Below, one piece after another: positions 18,901 to 26,692 of a stretch of DNA of 64,000 bases (its first letter is position 1; each line of letters begins with the position of its first letter). The notes beneath the pieces were generated by a model. The model ran no database searches and was not told where the DNA came from. It saw only the letters and a list, made by a program, of their open reading frames with translations. The stretch covers positions 310,001 through 374,000 of the forward strand of contig NZ_JADMLG010000007.1 in NCBI RefSeq assembly GCF_015674855.1. Direction: 5' to 3'. The position numbers and the translations under genes were made by a program. The DNA comes from Nocardia bovistercoris. Lineage in GTDB: Bacteria; Actinomycetota; Actinomycetes; Mycobacteriales; Mycobacteriaceae.

Positions 18901-21900
18901 GTCGACGGGGTCGGTGCGGCGCATGGAGTCGGTGTAGTAGAACTCGGCCATCCGGGTCAGCGGGCTCTGTCCCGGCGTCAGCGCGCCGAGCTGCACGCCG
19001 ACCAGGCGCATGACCAGGTTGCGTTCGTCGTCGAGCAGGTCGACGTCGGCGCGCAGGCGCATCGAGGGATCGCGGCGCGCGACCACCGTGAGCTGTTCGG
19101 GCAGCGCGCCGAACAGCCGCACCGAGCTCACCCCGATCGGCACCACGGGTCCTTCGGCGGCGCCCTCGGCGGCGAACAGCAGCGCGACGGTCTGCATGGC
19201 GGCGTCGACCACCGCCGGATGCGCGAGATGACCCGAATCGGCCGCGATGGAAGCGTCGATGACCGATACGGCGGTGTCGGTGTCGGCGCGTACCGAGGTG
19301 ACGCGCCGGAAGCTCGGGCCGTAGCGCAGCCCGCGCGCGGCCAACGCGTTGTAGAACAGCTCCGGTTCGAATTCGACCGCCGAATCCAGTTCCGGCACTT
19401 CGACCTTCGTCGATTCATAGCTGCCCATGAGCAGACGGCCGATCGCGTTCACGGTCCACACCGAACCGGTGGCGCTGCGCGAGCGCAGCATGAACCGTCC
19501 GCTCGTCTCCTCGACGCTGAACAGGGTGATCGGCAGGTCGGACGAGCCCATCACCAGCGGCGCGATGAAACGCACCTCCTCGAGCGCCACGCGCTTGGTC
19601 GCCATCCGGCTGGCCGCCGCACTCAGCGCGGCGTCCAGGTAGGCCGCGCCCGGCATGATGCGCGCGTCCCCGATCACGTGGTCCTCGAGCCAGGGCAGCA
19701 GCGCCGACCCGACCTGTAGCAGCCATTCCGGCCTGCCCTCGGTGTCCTGGTCGCCGAGCATGGCGTAGGAACCGGGAGAGCCGAGGCGAGCCTGTTCGAA
19801 CATCGGCAGGGCCGTGTGCAGGCGCGTGCGCTGCCACGGGTAGGTCGGCAGCGCCACATACGGGGTCGGGCGCGCGGACGGGAACAGCGCATCGATGTTC
19901 AGCGCCCCCGCCGCGTACAGGCCGATGAGGGTCTTGCGCAGGCTCACCGAATCGTCCTGCCCGCGATCCAGGGTGGCCACCGTTGTGCCGTTCACATCCG
20001 CGCCGAGCAGCAGTTCGCGGATATTGCCCGACAGCACCGGATGCGGGCCGGTCTCGAGGAACACCCGGCTGCCCGATGCGATCAGTTCGGCGATGGCGGC
20101 GGCGAACAGCACCGGCTGCCGCACGTTGGCGCACCAGTACTCGGCGTCCCAGTCGGCCTCGGTGACCGGTGCGCCGGTGACCGTCGACCACAGCGGCACC
20201 GTCGGCACGCGCGGTGTCAGCCCGGCCAGTTCGGTGCGCAACTCGTCGAGGATCGGTTCCATCAGCACGCTGTGGTAGGGCACCTCCACGCGCAGCCTCC
20301 GCGCGAAAACGCCTTCGTCGCTGAGCTTCTCGGCGAGTTCGTCCAAGCGATCGGCATCGCCGGACAGGGTGAGCGAGGTGTCGCTGTTGATCGCGGCGAT
20401 ATCGATCGACGGGTCGGCGGCGACGAGTTCGCGCGCCCGTTCCACGGTGATGCCCGCGGCCAGCATGCCGCCCGAACCCGCCGTGGTGGCCTGCAATCGA
20501 GCGCGATGGTAGGCGACAAGGACCGCGTCCTCGAGGGAGAGCATGCCGCTGATGTAGGCCGCGGAGACCTCGCCGACACTGTGCCCGACGATCGCGGCGG
20601 GCACGATGCCGAGTTCGGCCAGTTCGGCGGTCAGCGCGACCTGCACCAGGAAGTTCGCGGGCTGCGCGATCTCGGTCGCGGTGACGCGGGATTCGTCCTC
20701 GGGGCGCAGCAGTTCGGCGATCACCGAGAATCCGGCGATCCTGCGGAACTCGGCGTCGACGGTCTCGGCCGTGCGGGCGAAAACGCCGTCGGTGGTGAGC
20801 GATTCGCGCGCCATCGCCCACCACTGCGGGCCCATGCCCGAGTAGACGAAGACCGGCTCGGCGACCCGGCTGGTCACCGTGCGCACCGCGTCGCGGCCTT
20901 CGCCCTCGGCGTAGCCGCGCAGTTCGGCGACCGTCTCGGCGCCCGCGAGGGCGAATCCGGTGCGGAAGTTGTGGTGCGCGCCGCGCGTCCACAGCGCCTC
21001 GGCCAGCGCGTCCTGGTCGGCGCCCGCCTCGACGAGATCGGCCACCCGACCCGCCATCGCCCGCGCGGCCGCCGCGCCGCGCCCCGAGATCGGCAGCACG
21101 CCGCGGTGCGAGGGCGCATGGTCGGCGGGCCGGGTGAGTCGCCCGGACAGCGGGGCGCGGTATTCCTCGAGCACGGCGTGCGCGTTGGTGCCGCCGTAGC
21201 CGAATCCGTTGACGGCGATGGTCATCGGGTCGGCGTCGGCGTCGAGCGGCTGCGCCTCCAACTGCACGTGCAGGCCGAGTTCTTCGAACGGGATGTCGGG
21301 ATTGGGCTTGTCGAACCAGCCCTGCGGCGGGATCGTGCGGTGCCGGATCGCCAACGCGGACTTGATGACACTGGCGACGCCCGCCGCGGCCTCGGTGTGG
21401 CCGAGGGTCGCCTTGAGCGAGCCGACGCCGAGCGTTCCCTCCCGGCCCTGGGCGCGGCCGTAGACCGTACCGAGCGCGCGCAACTCGATCGGGTCGCCGA
21501 CCAGGGTGCCCGTGCCGTGCGCCTCGACGTAGGTGACCGGTCTGGTCAGGCCCGAGCGCTCGTACACCGTGCGCGCCAGCGCCTCCTGCGAGTCGCCGTT
21601 GGGGACGGTGATGGCGGAGGTGCGCCCGTCCTGGTTGGTGCCGGTGGCCTTGATCACCGCGTAGATCCGGTCGCCGTCGCGTTCGGCGTCGGCGAGCCGC
21701 TTGAGCGCGACCATGCCCGCGCCCTCGCCGCGGCCGTAGCCGTCGCCGGTGGCGTCGAAGGATTTGCAGCGCCCGTCGGCGGCGAGGAAGCCGCCCTTGC
21801 ACATCATGACGAACGTCTCGGGTTGCAGCATCACGTTCACGCCGCCCGCCAGCGCGATATCGCTGTCGCCGCGATCGAGCGACTGCACCGCCAGGTCGAG

Positions 21901-22443
21901 CGCGACCAGCGAGGACGAGCACGCGGTGTCCACCGTCAGCGCCGGACCGACCAGGTCGAGAGCGTAGGCGATGCGATTGGACAGCATCGTGTAGGACGCG
22001 CTCGCGGCGGTGTGCATATCCGCGTGCGCCAGCGCCGGGCCGACCACCCCGACCACGGACTGGTCGACGATGAACCCGCCCACGTAGACGCCGACCGAGG
22101 CGCCGCCCGCGCGCCCGGCCACACCCGCGTCGTCGAGCGCCTCCCATGACACCTCCAGTAGCAGCCGCTGCTGCGGGTCCATGACGGTGGCTTCACGCGG
22201 CGAGATGCCGAAGAAGTCGGGATCGAACTCCCACGGGTCGATCGTGAGGAACGCGCCGCGCTTGGTGTAGCTGCGTCCCGGCGTGCGCTTGTCGGCGTCG
22301 TAGTAACGGCGGTAATCCCACCGGCTCGCGGGGATCTCCACGACCGCGTCCCGCTTGTCGAGGACGAATTGCCAGAAGCTCTCCGGCGATTCGATACCTC
22401 CGGCGAAACGGCAGCCGATCCCTACGATGGCGATGTCCGACAT
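15901..22443 (-). CDS. Type I polyketide synthase, KS-AT-DH-ER-KR-ACP
   Basis: 2180 residues, one complete highly reducing module. KS (1-425): active Cys175 in DTACSSS, His309 in EAHGTGT, His349 in GHTEAAAG. AT (about 530-850): Ser622 in GHSVGE; the later VPYHS segment matches neither classic malonyl nor methylmalonyl signatures. DH: His922 in HVIGDARIMP, with Asp where Gly is usual. ER (about 1400-1720): GAAGGVGS. KR (about 1745-1950): TGGFGGFG and Tyr1890 in YSAAN. ACP: phosphopantetheine Ser2052 in GLDSL. There is no thioesterase. After the ACP comes an ~80-residue tail with repeated GGAPAANGG-type units and an acidic end. The ATG has GGAGGAG upstream. The layout matches Pks2/MAS-type enzymes that make saturated, often methyl-branched acids. 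Release by the PapA-like enzyme is inferred. Confidence 0.96.
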   Translation of the reverse strand: MSDIAIVGIGCRFAGGIESPESFWQFVLDKRDAVVEIPASRWDYRRYYDADKRTPGRSYTKRGAFLTIDPWEFDPDFFGISPREATVMDPQQRLLLEVSWEALDDAGVAGRAGGASVGVYVGGFIVDQSVVGVVGPALAHADMHTAASASYTMLSNRIAYALDLVGPALTVDTACSSSLVALDLAVQSLDRGDSDIALAGGVNVMLQPETFVMMCKGGFLAADGRCKSFDATGDGYGRGEGAGMVALKRLADAERDGDRIYAVIKATGTNQDGRTSAITVPNGDSQEALARTVYERSGLTRPVTYVEAHGTGTLVGDPIELRALGTVYGRAQGREGTLGVGSLKATLGHTEAAAGVASVIKSALAIRHRTIPPQGWFDKPNPDIPFEELGLHVQLEAQPLDADADPMTIAVNGFGYGGTNAHAVLEEYRAPLSGRLTRPADHAPSHRGVLPISGRGAAAARAMAGRVADLVEAGADQDALAEALWTRGAHHNFRTGFALAGAETVAELRGYAEGEGRDAVRTVTSRVAEPVFVYSGMGPQWWAMARESLTTDGVFARTAETVDAEFRRIAGFSVIAELLRPEDESRVTATEIAQPANFLVQVALTAELAELGIVPAAIVGHSVGEVSAAYISGMLSLEDAVLVAYHRARLQATTAGSGGMLAAGITVERARELVAADPSIDIAAINSDTSLTLSGDADRLDELAEKLSDEGVFARRLRVEVPYHSVLMEPILDELRTELAGLTPRVPTVPLWSTVTGAPVTEADWDAEYWCANVRQPVLFAAAIAELIASGSRVFLETGPHPVLSGNIRELLLGADVNGTTVATLDRGQDDSVSLRKTLIGLYAAGALNIDALFPSARPTPYVALPTYPWQRTRLHTALPMFEQARLGSPGSYAMLGDQDTEGRPEWLLQVGSALLPWLEDHVIGDARIMPGAAYLDAALSAAASRMATKRVALEEVRFIAPLVMGSSDLPITLFSVEETSGRFMLRSRSATGSVWTVNAIGRLLMGSYESTKVEVPELDSAVEFEPELFYNALAARGLRYGPSFRRVTSVRADTDTAVSVIDASIAADSGHLAHPAVVDAAMQTVALLFAAEGAAEGPVVPIGVSSVRLFGALPEQLTVVARRDPSMRLRADVDLLDDERNLVMRLVGVQLGALTPGQSPLTRMAEFYYTDSMRRTDPVDPAALGEVSAAASVVVALAPSGRARAGQLAAALGDATVLIGGAVELEDELTESLRAAVDSGAERVHVCVVAGPVADDIADLWTLKRIAVAVHTFEEAAGTPDSPLCHVTMITDNAFTLPDSDIVPDSTQAALAGARRVLLNEQTRLRWRLVDIDADTEIADLVTELAVPGAFSHDNADEVLLRGGQRWVPIITAPLPERLEQLEATESLTDPEVDFELEMPRNRLLSALSWRRCPRRDPAPGEVEVRMRVIGLNYKDPLKVMGLLGERELSETFFGTDPGMEGVGEVVRLGEGVTDLQVGALVGVAARGMMGRYRVVDHTRLIPLPEGVDPGLCTSTTSFGTAEYALLDLARVRPGETVLIHGAAGGVGSAAIQVATAAGARIIGTAGTPERRAHILELGAHHALNSRSLNFADDVLGLTDGRGVDVVLSTAPGEILRQNFKAVAEFGRIVEVGKADVYTGGLLELANFDKNLSYFSVDLDRMCAVRPEQLAELLARVYTKIGEGIYTPLPYELFGTAAVTEAFDEVIRSTRIGRVAIDMNSELTPVRPNLPEVEIGAAGTYLITGGFGGFGMATGRWLVGKGARRLVLLGRSGAVDDAAKRQIEAWRAGGVEVVEERADVADAEAVAAVVARAHTADRPLRGIFHAAGAVADSRIEEMDLDQLTRVYRPKVHGARVLRRAVADADIELDMFVLYSSGGSMFGIFGQYNYSAANLAVEALAEQWSREGLRTVCIGWGHMSGATGGMAADEKVAKYLEVAGFAPIDMGDGAAYLEQTLRLGATRAAIIPTDWSALTAAFPQLSRTGRLTDLVAASVRDNSELDRVRAELAALDEGKRGQAVARMMAEELAVVMGVSADSIDLTVPVPELGLDSLMAVELGARVSKSLGVDLMALQMGRSFSLEQIGPKVAELILAGDQRGAGSLALEPAAGDEPARNGGAPAANGGAPATKGGAQANGGAPAANGGASAADGDEATADGDESAHESAESARATDEPVRAGL

Positions 22444-22483
22444 CGAACTCCTCCGAACTCGGTCGCGCCCGAATCTCTTTCGG

Positions 22484-22493
22484 ATACGCGTAT
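22484..22493. promoter_or_regulatory. Perfect 10-bp palindrome upstream of the PKS
   Basis: ATACGCGTAT, 40 bp before the PKS start on the minus strand, within the 125-bp gap below the esterase gene. The position suits an operator for the PKS operon, but ten bases is short and this may be chance. Confidence 0.25.
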
Positions 22494-22568
22494 GTTCATT
22501 TCAGTGCACGCGAACGGAATACACGTCATCGCCGACGTGAACCGTTGCGCTGCGGCCGCTTACGCGGC

Positions 22569-23573
22569 CTAATCCCCCGACAGTGCCGCTCCGATCAGGT
22601 TCCAGGAATCGTGCAAGTCGTCCTGCCAGTAGTGCCAGGAATGAGTTCCGTTCGGCCGCAACACGAAAGTCGCCGGGACGGCGAGTGCCCGCAGCCGGTC
22701 GCGCAGCTGTGCGGCACAGATCCCGGTGACCGCCTCGAGCGGCGCCCCGAAGACCAACTGGTAGGCGAGTTCGATACCCGAACCGTCCGCACCCGCCAGC
22801 GTGTCGTACTGACCGGGCAGGCCGTTACCGGTCGACACGTAGATCTTCGTGCCGCGCAACTGGTCCGCGTGCAGGTACGGATCGTTGGCCGCCCACGCCG
22901 GATCGCTCGGCGGACCCCACATGTTCATGACATTGCCGCGCCTGCCGCCGACGACCGCGCTCACGATCACCTTGCCCTGCGGGTCACTGGTGCGCACACA
23001 ACCCGAATACGAGCCGATCGCCTTGTACAGTCCCGGCGCGGCCAGCGCCAGCTGGAACACCGAGGTGCCCGCCATCGAGATTCCCGCGATGGCATTCGCG
23101 CCGTTGCCGTTGTACTCCGAGTCGATCAGCGGCGGCAGTTCACGGGTGAGGAAGGTCGTCCACCGCTGCCGTCCCAGCACCGGGTCATCGGTGCGCCAAT
23201 CGGTGAAATAGCTGCTCGCGCCCCCGAACGGGACCACGACGTTCACCTGCTTGTCGCGGAAGAATTCGGCCACGTCGGTGCGGTCGATCCAGCTTCCGTC
23301 GCTGATGCCGCCGTTCGCCCCGTTGAGCAGGTAGAGGGTCGGCGCGGGCTGGGTCGGGTCGGCCGCGCGCAGCACCCGCACCCGCGTCACCGACTTCATC
23401 GACTCGGAGTAGACGCCGACGTCGAGGACCCGGTCCGATTCGGTGCGCACATCGTCGACCCGCGCGCCGATCGAGGCCGGTTCGGCGGTCACCGCAGCGG
23501 CGCACCACGCGCCGATCACCGTGATCACCAACAGGATCACCACGGTTCGTAAAGTTGGACGAGGGGCCGACAT
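22569..23573 (-). CDS. Secreted alpha/beta-hydrolase, antigen-85/mycolyltransferase-like
   Basis: 334 residues from the ATG at 23573, which puts the hydrophobic signal segment (about residues 9-30, TVVILLVITVIGAW) at the N-terminus. The frame itself opens further upstream at 23672. The hydrolase core shows LYLLNGANGG, VVVPFGG, the nucleophile elbow GISMAGTS and a C-terminal His in GTHSWHYWQ. This is the esterase family containing the antigen 85 mycolyltransferases, which move mycolic acids onto trehalose or arabinogalactan outside the cell. It is co-directional with the PKS, 125 bp upstream, and could join that operon. Its role could be acyl transfer to or from the exported lipid, or ordinary mycolylation. 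Confidence 0.88.
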   Translation of the reverse strand: MSAPRPTLRTVVILLVITVIGAWCAAAVTAEPASIGARVDDVRTESDRVLDVGVYSESMKSVTRVRVLRAADPTQPAPTLYLLNGANGGISDGSWIDRTDVAEFFRDKQVNVVVPFGGASSYFTDWRTDDPVLGRQRWTTFLTRELPPLIDSEYNGNGANAIAGISMAGTSVFQLALAAPGLYKAIGSYSGCVRTSDPQGKVIVSAVVGGRRGNVMNMWGPPSDPAWAANDPYLHADQLRGTKIYVSTGNGLPGQYDTLAGADGSGIELAYQLVFGAPLEAVTGICAAQLRDRLRALAVPATFVLRPNGTHSWHYWQDDLHDSWNLIGAALSGD

Positions 23574-23833
23574 CGCGCTCCGATCCCGAAGGCCGCACGG
23601 TTCCGACGCGCGCGGCGCACACCGGTGGACGCTCGGTCGAAACAAAGAAATTCTGGGCCGAGTGAACAACACCGAACATGCCGAAATCCACTGATGCGGC
23701 CCTTCTTGTGTGTGCTCCTAAAGGCGGTGTAGGCGATTTGGGCTCGCTCCTCAATCAGCGTCCGCCCGGCGACCGCACATGAAATCCACGTTACCGTCGG
23801 ACTGTTCGCACTCTCTCGACGACGAGGTCGACC

Positions 23834-24847
23834 ATGGCAATCGCCGAAAGAACCCTCCGCGGACCGGCCGCACGGCTGGTCGCCGCGGTGTTGCTGTCGT
23901 GTGCACTCGCGAGCGCGGGCGCGAACGCCGAACCCCCGAACGAACCGACCCGCGTCCTGAACCGGACCGAGGGGCCGGGACGTCAGGTGGAGCTGACGGT
24001 GCACTCCGCCGCGATGGCGCGCGCGGTGACCGTGCGTGTGCTGCCCGCCGCGAATCCCGACGCACCCGCGCCGACGCTCTACCTGCTCAACGGCGTTGAC
24101 GGCGGCGCGGACGGAAACTGGTTCAACAGAACCGATATCGGCGAGTTCTTCGGGCCGCGCCAAGTGAACGTGGTCGTCCCGTTCGGCGGCGCGGGCAGCT
24201 GGTTCACCGACTGGCGCGCCGACGACCCCGCACTGGGACGCCAACGCTGGACGACCTTCCTCACCCGCGAACTCCCCCCGCTCGTCGACGCGACCTTCCG
24301 AGGCAACGGCCACAACGCGATCGCGGGCATCTCCATGGGCGCCACCGCGGTGTTCCAGGCCGCCCTCGCCGCACCGGGACTGTTCCGCGCGGTGGGTTCG
24401 TTCTCCGGCTGCGCGAGCGTGAGCGATCCGCTCGGCCGCACCGTGGTCAGCGGAATCATCACCGGCCACGGCGGCGACCCGAACAATATGTGGGGTGGGC
24501 CGGACAACCCGCTGTGGGCGGCCAACGATCCGGCGCTGCACGCCGACAAGTTGCGCGGACTCAGCCTGTTCGTCTCCGCGAGCACCGGTTCGCCCGGCAA
24601 CCACGACACCCTCGACGATCCTCGGATCGGCGGCGATCCGTTGACGTTGGCCGACCGGGTGGTCGTCGGCGGCGCCATCGAGACCATCTCCGCCGACTGC
24701 ACGCGCAGACTGCGCGATCGGCTCGTCGAACTCCGCGTTCCCGCCACCGTCACCGTGCGCGAGGGCGGCACCCACGCGTGGCCGTACTGGCAGGACGACC
24801 TGCACGCCGCGTGGACCCAGTTCGAACCGGTCCTCGCCGCACCCTGA
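23834..24847 (+). CDS. Secreted alpha/beta-hydrolase, antigen-85/mycolyltransferase-like
   Basis: 337 residues with a signal peptide (about 1-32, cleavage near ANAEP), starting after a GAGG. It is a clear paralogue of the divergent neighbour: LYLLNGVDGG, VVVPFGGAG, nucleophile elbow GISMGAT and C-terminal GTHAWPYWQDDLH are shared almost word for word. Family knowledge points to an exported mycolyltransferase or esterase acting on trehalose-linked lipids. The two genes diverge from a common 260-bp intergenic region and probably arose by duplication and inversion. Acting together on the PKS-derived lipid is an inference from position; either may be part of the general cell-wall machinery. Confidence 0.88.
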   Translation: MAIAERTLRGPAARLVAAVLLSCALASAGANAEPPNEPTRVLNRTEGPGRQVELTVHSAAMARAVTVRVLPAANPDAPAPTLYLLNGVDGGADGNWFNRTDIGEFFGPRQVNVVVPFGGAGSWFTDWRADDPALGRQRWTTFLTRELPPLVDATFRGNGHNAIAGISMGATAVFQAALAAPGLFRAVGSFSGCASVSDPLGRTVVSGIITGHGGDPNNMWGGPDNPLWAANDPALHADKLRGLSLFVSASTGSPGNHDTLDDPRIGGDPLTLADRVVVGGAIETISADCTRRLRDRLVELRVPATVTVREGGTHAWPYWQDDLHAAWTQFEPVLAAP

Positions 24848-25250
24848 GCCGAATCGACGCCCTTCCGTGAGCCGGACCGACGCTCCTCCCGCAAGCCGGA
24901 CCGCGCGGCACAGTGAACCGGCTCGGCGCGGCACAGTGAACCCGGATCAGTGTCAGCACCGTGGGCCGGAACGGCGTAGGCGCCCGCGAGCCGAATCGAC
25001 GCGCTTCCGCGGATCGGATCGCGTCGGCACCGTGGGCCGGATCGGCGCGCCGCCGGTGCGGGCTAGGCTGGTGGATGGTCGACGCCGGACCATTCGGTCT
25101 GTAGGCCGCGAACGCCCGGACTCCGCGGTTCCGGCACACGACCGGGCGACGCCGCACATCGATGCCGACGCGGCGGCGCCACCTCGACACCGACCGGCCC
25201 GCGCGGACCGTCACCCGACGGCCGCCGCCGAACTGGAAGGAGCACGATTC
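24848..25250. other. 403-bp intergenic stretch with short degenerate repeats
   Basis: No gene seen. Short related phrases recur, such as CGGCACAGTGAACC near 24907 and 24929 and GCACCGTGGGCCGGA near 24957 and 25028. The end holds the ribosome site GAAGGAG (25236-25242) of the aldo/keto reductase. Open frames running through it lack coding character. Confidence 0.45.
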
Positions 25251-26123
25251 ATGGCAACCGAAACCATCGACCGGCCCGCGGAAGCGTCAGGAACCTTCGC
25301 CCTCGGCGGAGACCTCCCGATCCACCGACTCGGCTACGGCGCGATGCAGATCACCGGCCCTGGCGTCTGGGGCGATCCCGCCGACCCGGACGAAGCGGTG
25401 CGGGTCCTGCGCCGCGCCGTCGAGCTGGGCGTCGACTTCATCGACACCGCCGACTCCTACGGTCCGTTCGTCAGCGAACAACTCATCCGCCGCGCACTGC
25501 ACCCCTACCCGGACGACCTGGTCATCGCCACCAAAGCCGGCCTCACCCGCGCCGGGCCCGCCGACTGGCGCCCCGTCGGACGGCCCGAATACCTGCGCCA
25601 GCAATTGGAATTGAGCCTGCGCCACCTCGGAGTCGACAGCATCGACCTCTACCAACTGCACCGCATCGACGCCAAGGTGCCACTCGCCGACCAGATCGGC
25701 GCGCTGGTCGAATTCCAGCAGGAAGGCAAGATCCGCCACATCGGTGTCTCCGAGGTGAGCGTCGACGAGCTCGCGCAGGCGCGCGAACTAGCGACCATCG
25801 TGTCCGTCCAGAACCTGTACAACCTGGCCAACCGCAGAGCCGAGGACGTCCTCGACTACGCCGAGGCCAACAACATCGCGTTCATCCCCTGGTTCCCGAT
25901 CGCCACCGGCGAGCTCGCCCGCCCCGGCGGACCACTCGACAAGATCGCCGAACACCACGACGCAACCCCTTCGCAACTGGCACTGGCCTGGTTGCTGCGC
26001 CGCTCACCGGTACTCCTGCCGATCCCCGGCACCTCCTCGGTCGCCCACGTCGAGGAGAACACCGCAGCCGCCACCGTCACCCTCACCGACGAGGAATTCC
26101 AGGCACTGTCCGACGCGGTCTGA
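25251..26123 (+). CDS. Aldo/keto reductase
   Basis: 290 residues from an ATG behind GAAGGAG. The frame is open well upstream but without coding character. The catalytic tetrad is complete: Asp65 and Tyr70 in FIDTADSYGP, Lys95 in IATKAG and His137 in YQLHRID. The C-terminal NADPH-binding segment (LPIPGTSSVAHVEENTAA) is also present. It reduces aldehydes or ketones with NADPH in the cytoplasm; the natural substrate is not evident. It stands alone between the esterase and the repeat array, so its context gives no pathway. Confidence 0.94.
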   Translation: MATETIDRPAEASGTFALGGDLPIHRLGYGAMQITGPGVWGDPADPDEAVRVLRRAVELGVDFIDTADSYGPFVSEQLIRRALHPYPDDLVIATKAGLTRAGPADWRPVGRPEYLRQQLELSLRHLGVDSIDLYQLHRIDAKVPLADQIGALVEFQQEGKIRHIGVSEVSVDELAQARELATIVSVQNLYNLANRRAEDVLDYAEANNIAFIPWFPIATGELARPGGPLDKIAEHHDATPSQLALAWLLRRSPVLLPIPGTSSVAHVEENTAAATVTLTDEEFQALSDAV

Positions 26124-26692
26124 GGTCCGGGGGGCAGTCCACGCCTGCTGATCGTCGCTGTCCCGGTGTGGCCGGGCTCGCGGTGGTGTCTCTTGGTCGG
26201 CTCCGGGGCGGTCACCACGGTCGCGCGGGTGGTCGCGGACGTGATCGGGTCCGCAGAGGTGGACACCTTACAAGCGGGTTGCGAGTCCTCACAGTCGCCG
26301 AAGCGGCGACCGGCATGGTCGGGCCGCAATGGTGGTCTGTCAGTCGATGGGTGGACGTCCCAATCGGCCAAGTGGCCCCAGCCGAGGCCGGGCTCGCGGT
26401 GGTGTTCTCTCGGTCGACTCCGGGCCGGTCGCCACGGTCGCACAAGCGGTTACGGACGTGATGGGGTCCGCAGAGGTGGACAACCTACAAACGGTTGCAA
26501 GTCCTCACAGTCGCCGAAGCGGGCGACCGGCAAGGTCGAACCTGTAATGGTGGTCTGTCAGTCGATGGGTGGTCGTCCCAGCCGGCCAAGTGGTCGCAGC
26601 CGAGGCCGGGCTCGCCGTGATGTCCCCCGGTCGGAGCCGGGTGGGCGTCACGGTCGCCGGGGAGGTCTCGGGCTCGCGATGATGGTCTCCCG
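26124..26692. repeat. Tandem array of ~217-bp units between convergent genes
   Basis: Unit 1 starts at 26170, unit 2 at 26386 (216 bp later) and unit 3, a fragment of about 60 bp, at 26604 (218 bp later). All begin GGCCGGGCTCG. Units 1 and 2 share long blocks, including GGTCCGCAGAGGTGGACA, AGTCCTCACAGTCGCCGAAG and ATGGTGGTCTGTCAGTCGAT, with small indels that shift frame. The array ends near the stop of the kinase gene. No protein in any frame looks real, so I treat it as noncoding. Confidence 0.8.

Noticed and set aside
15955..22149. Long plus-strand open frames across the PKS gene (15955-18747 and 19816-22149)
   Set aside because: The minus-strand PKS has every domain and catalytic motif. 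The opposite frames are Arg/Gly/His-rich shadows without a ribosome site.
26230..26560. tRNA-like phrase (GGTTGCAAGTCC) in the tandem repeats
   Set aside because: It cannot be folded by eye into a full cloverleaf, and the T-arm stem bases do not pair.
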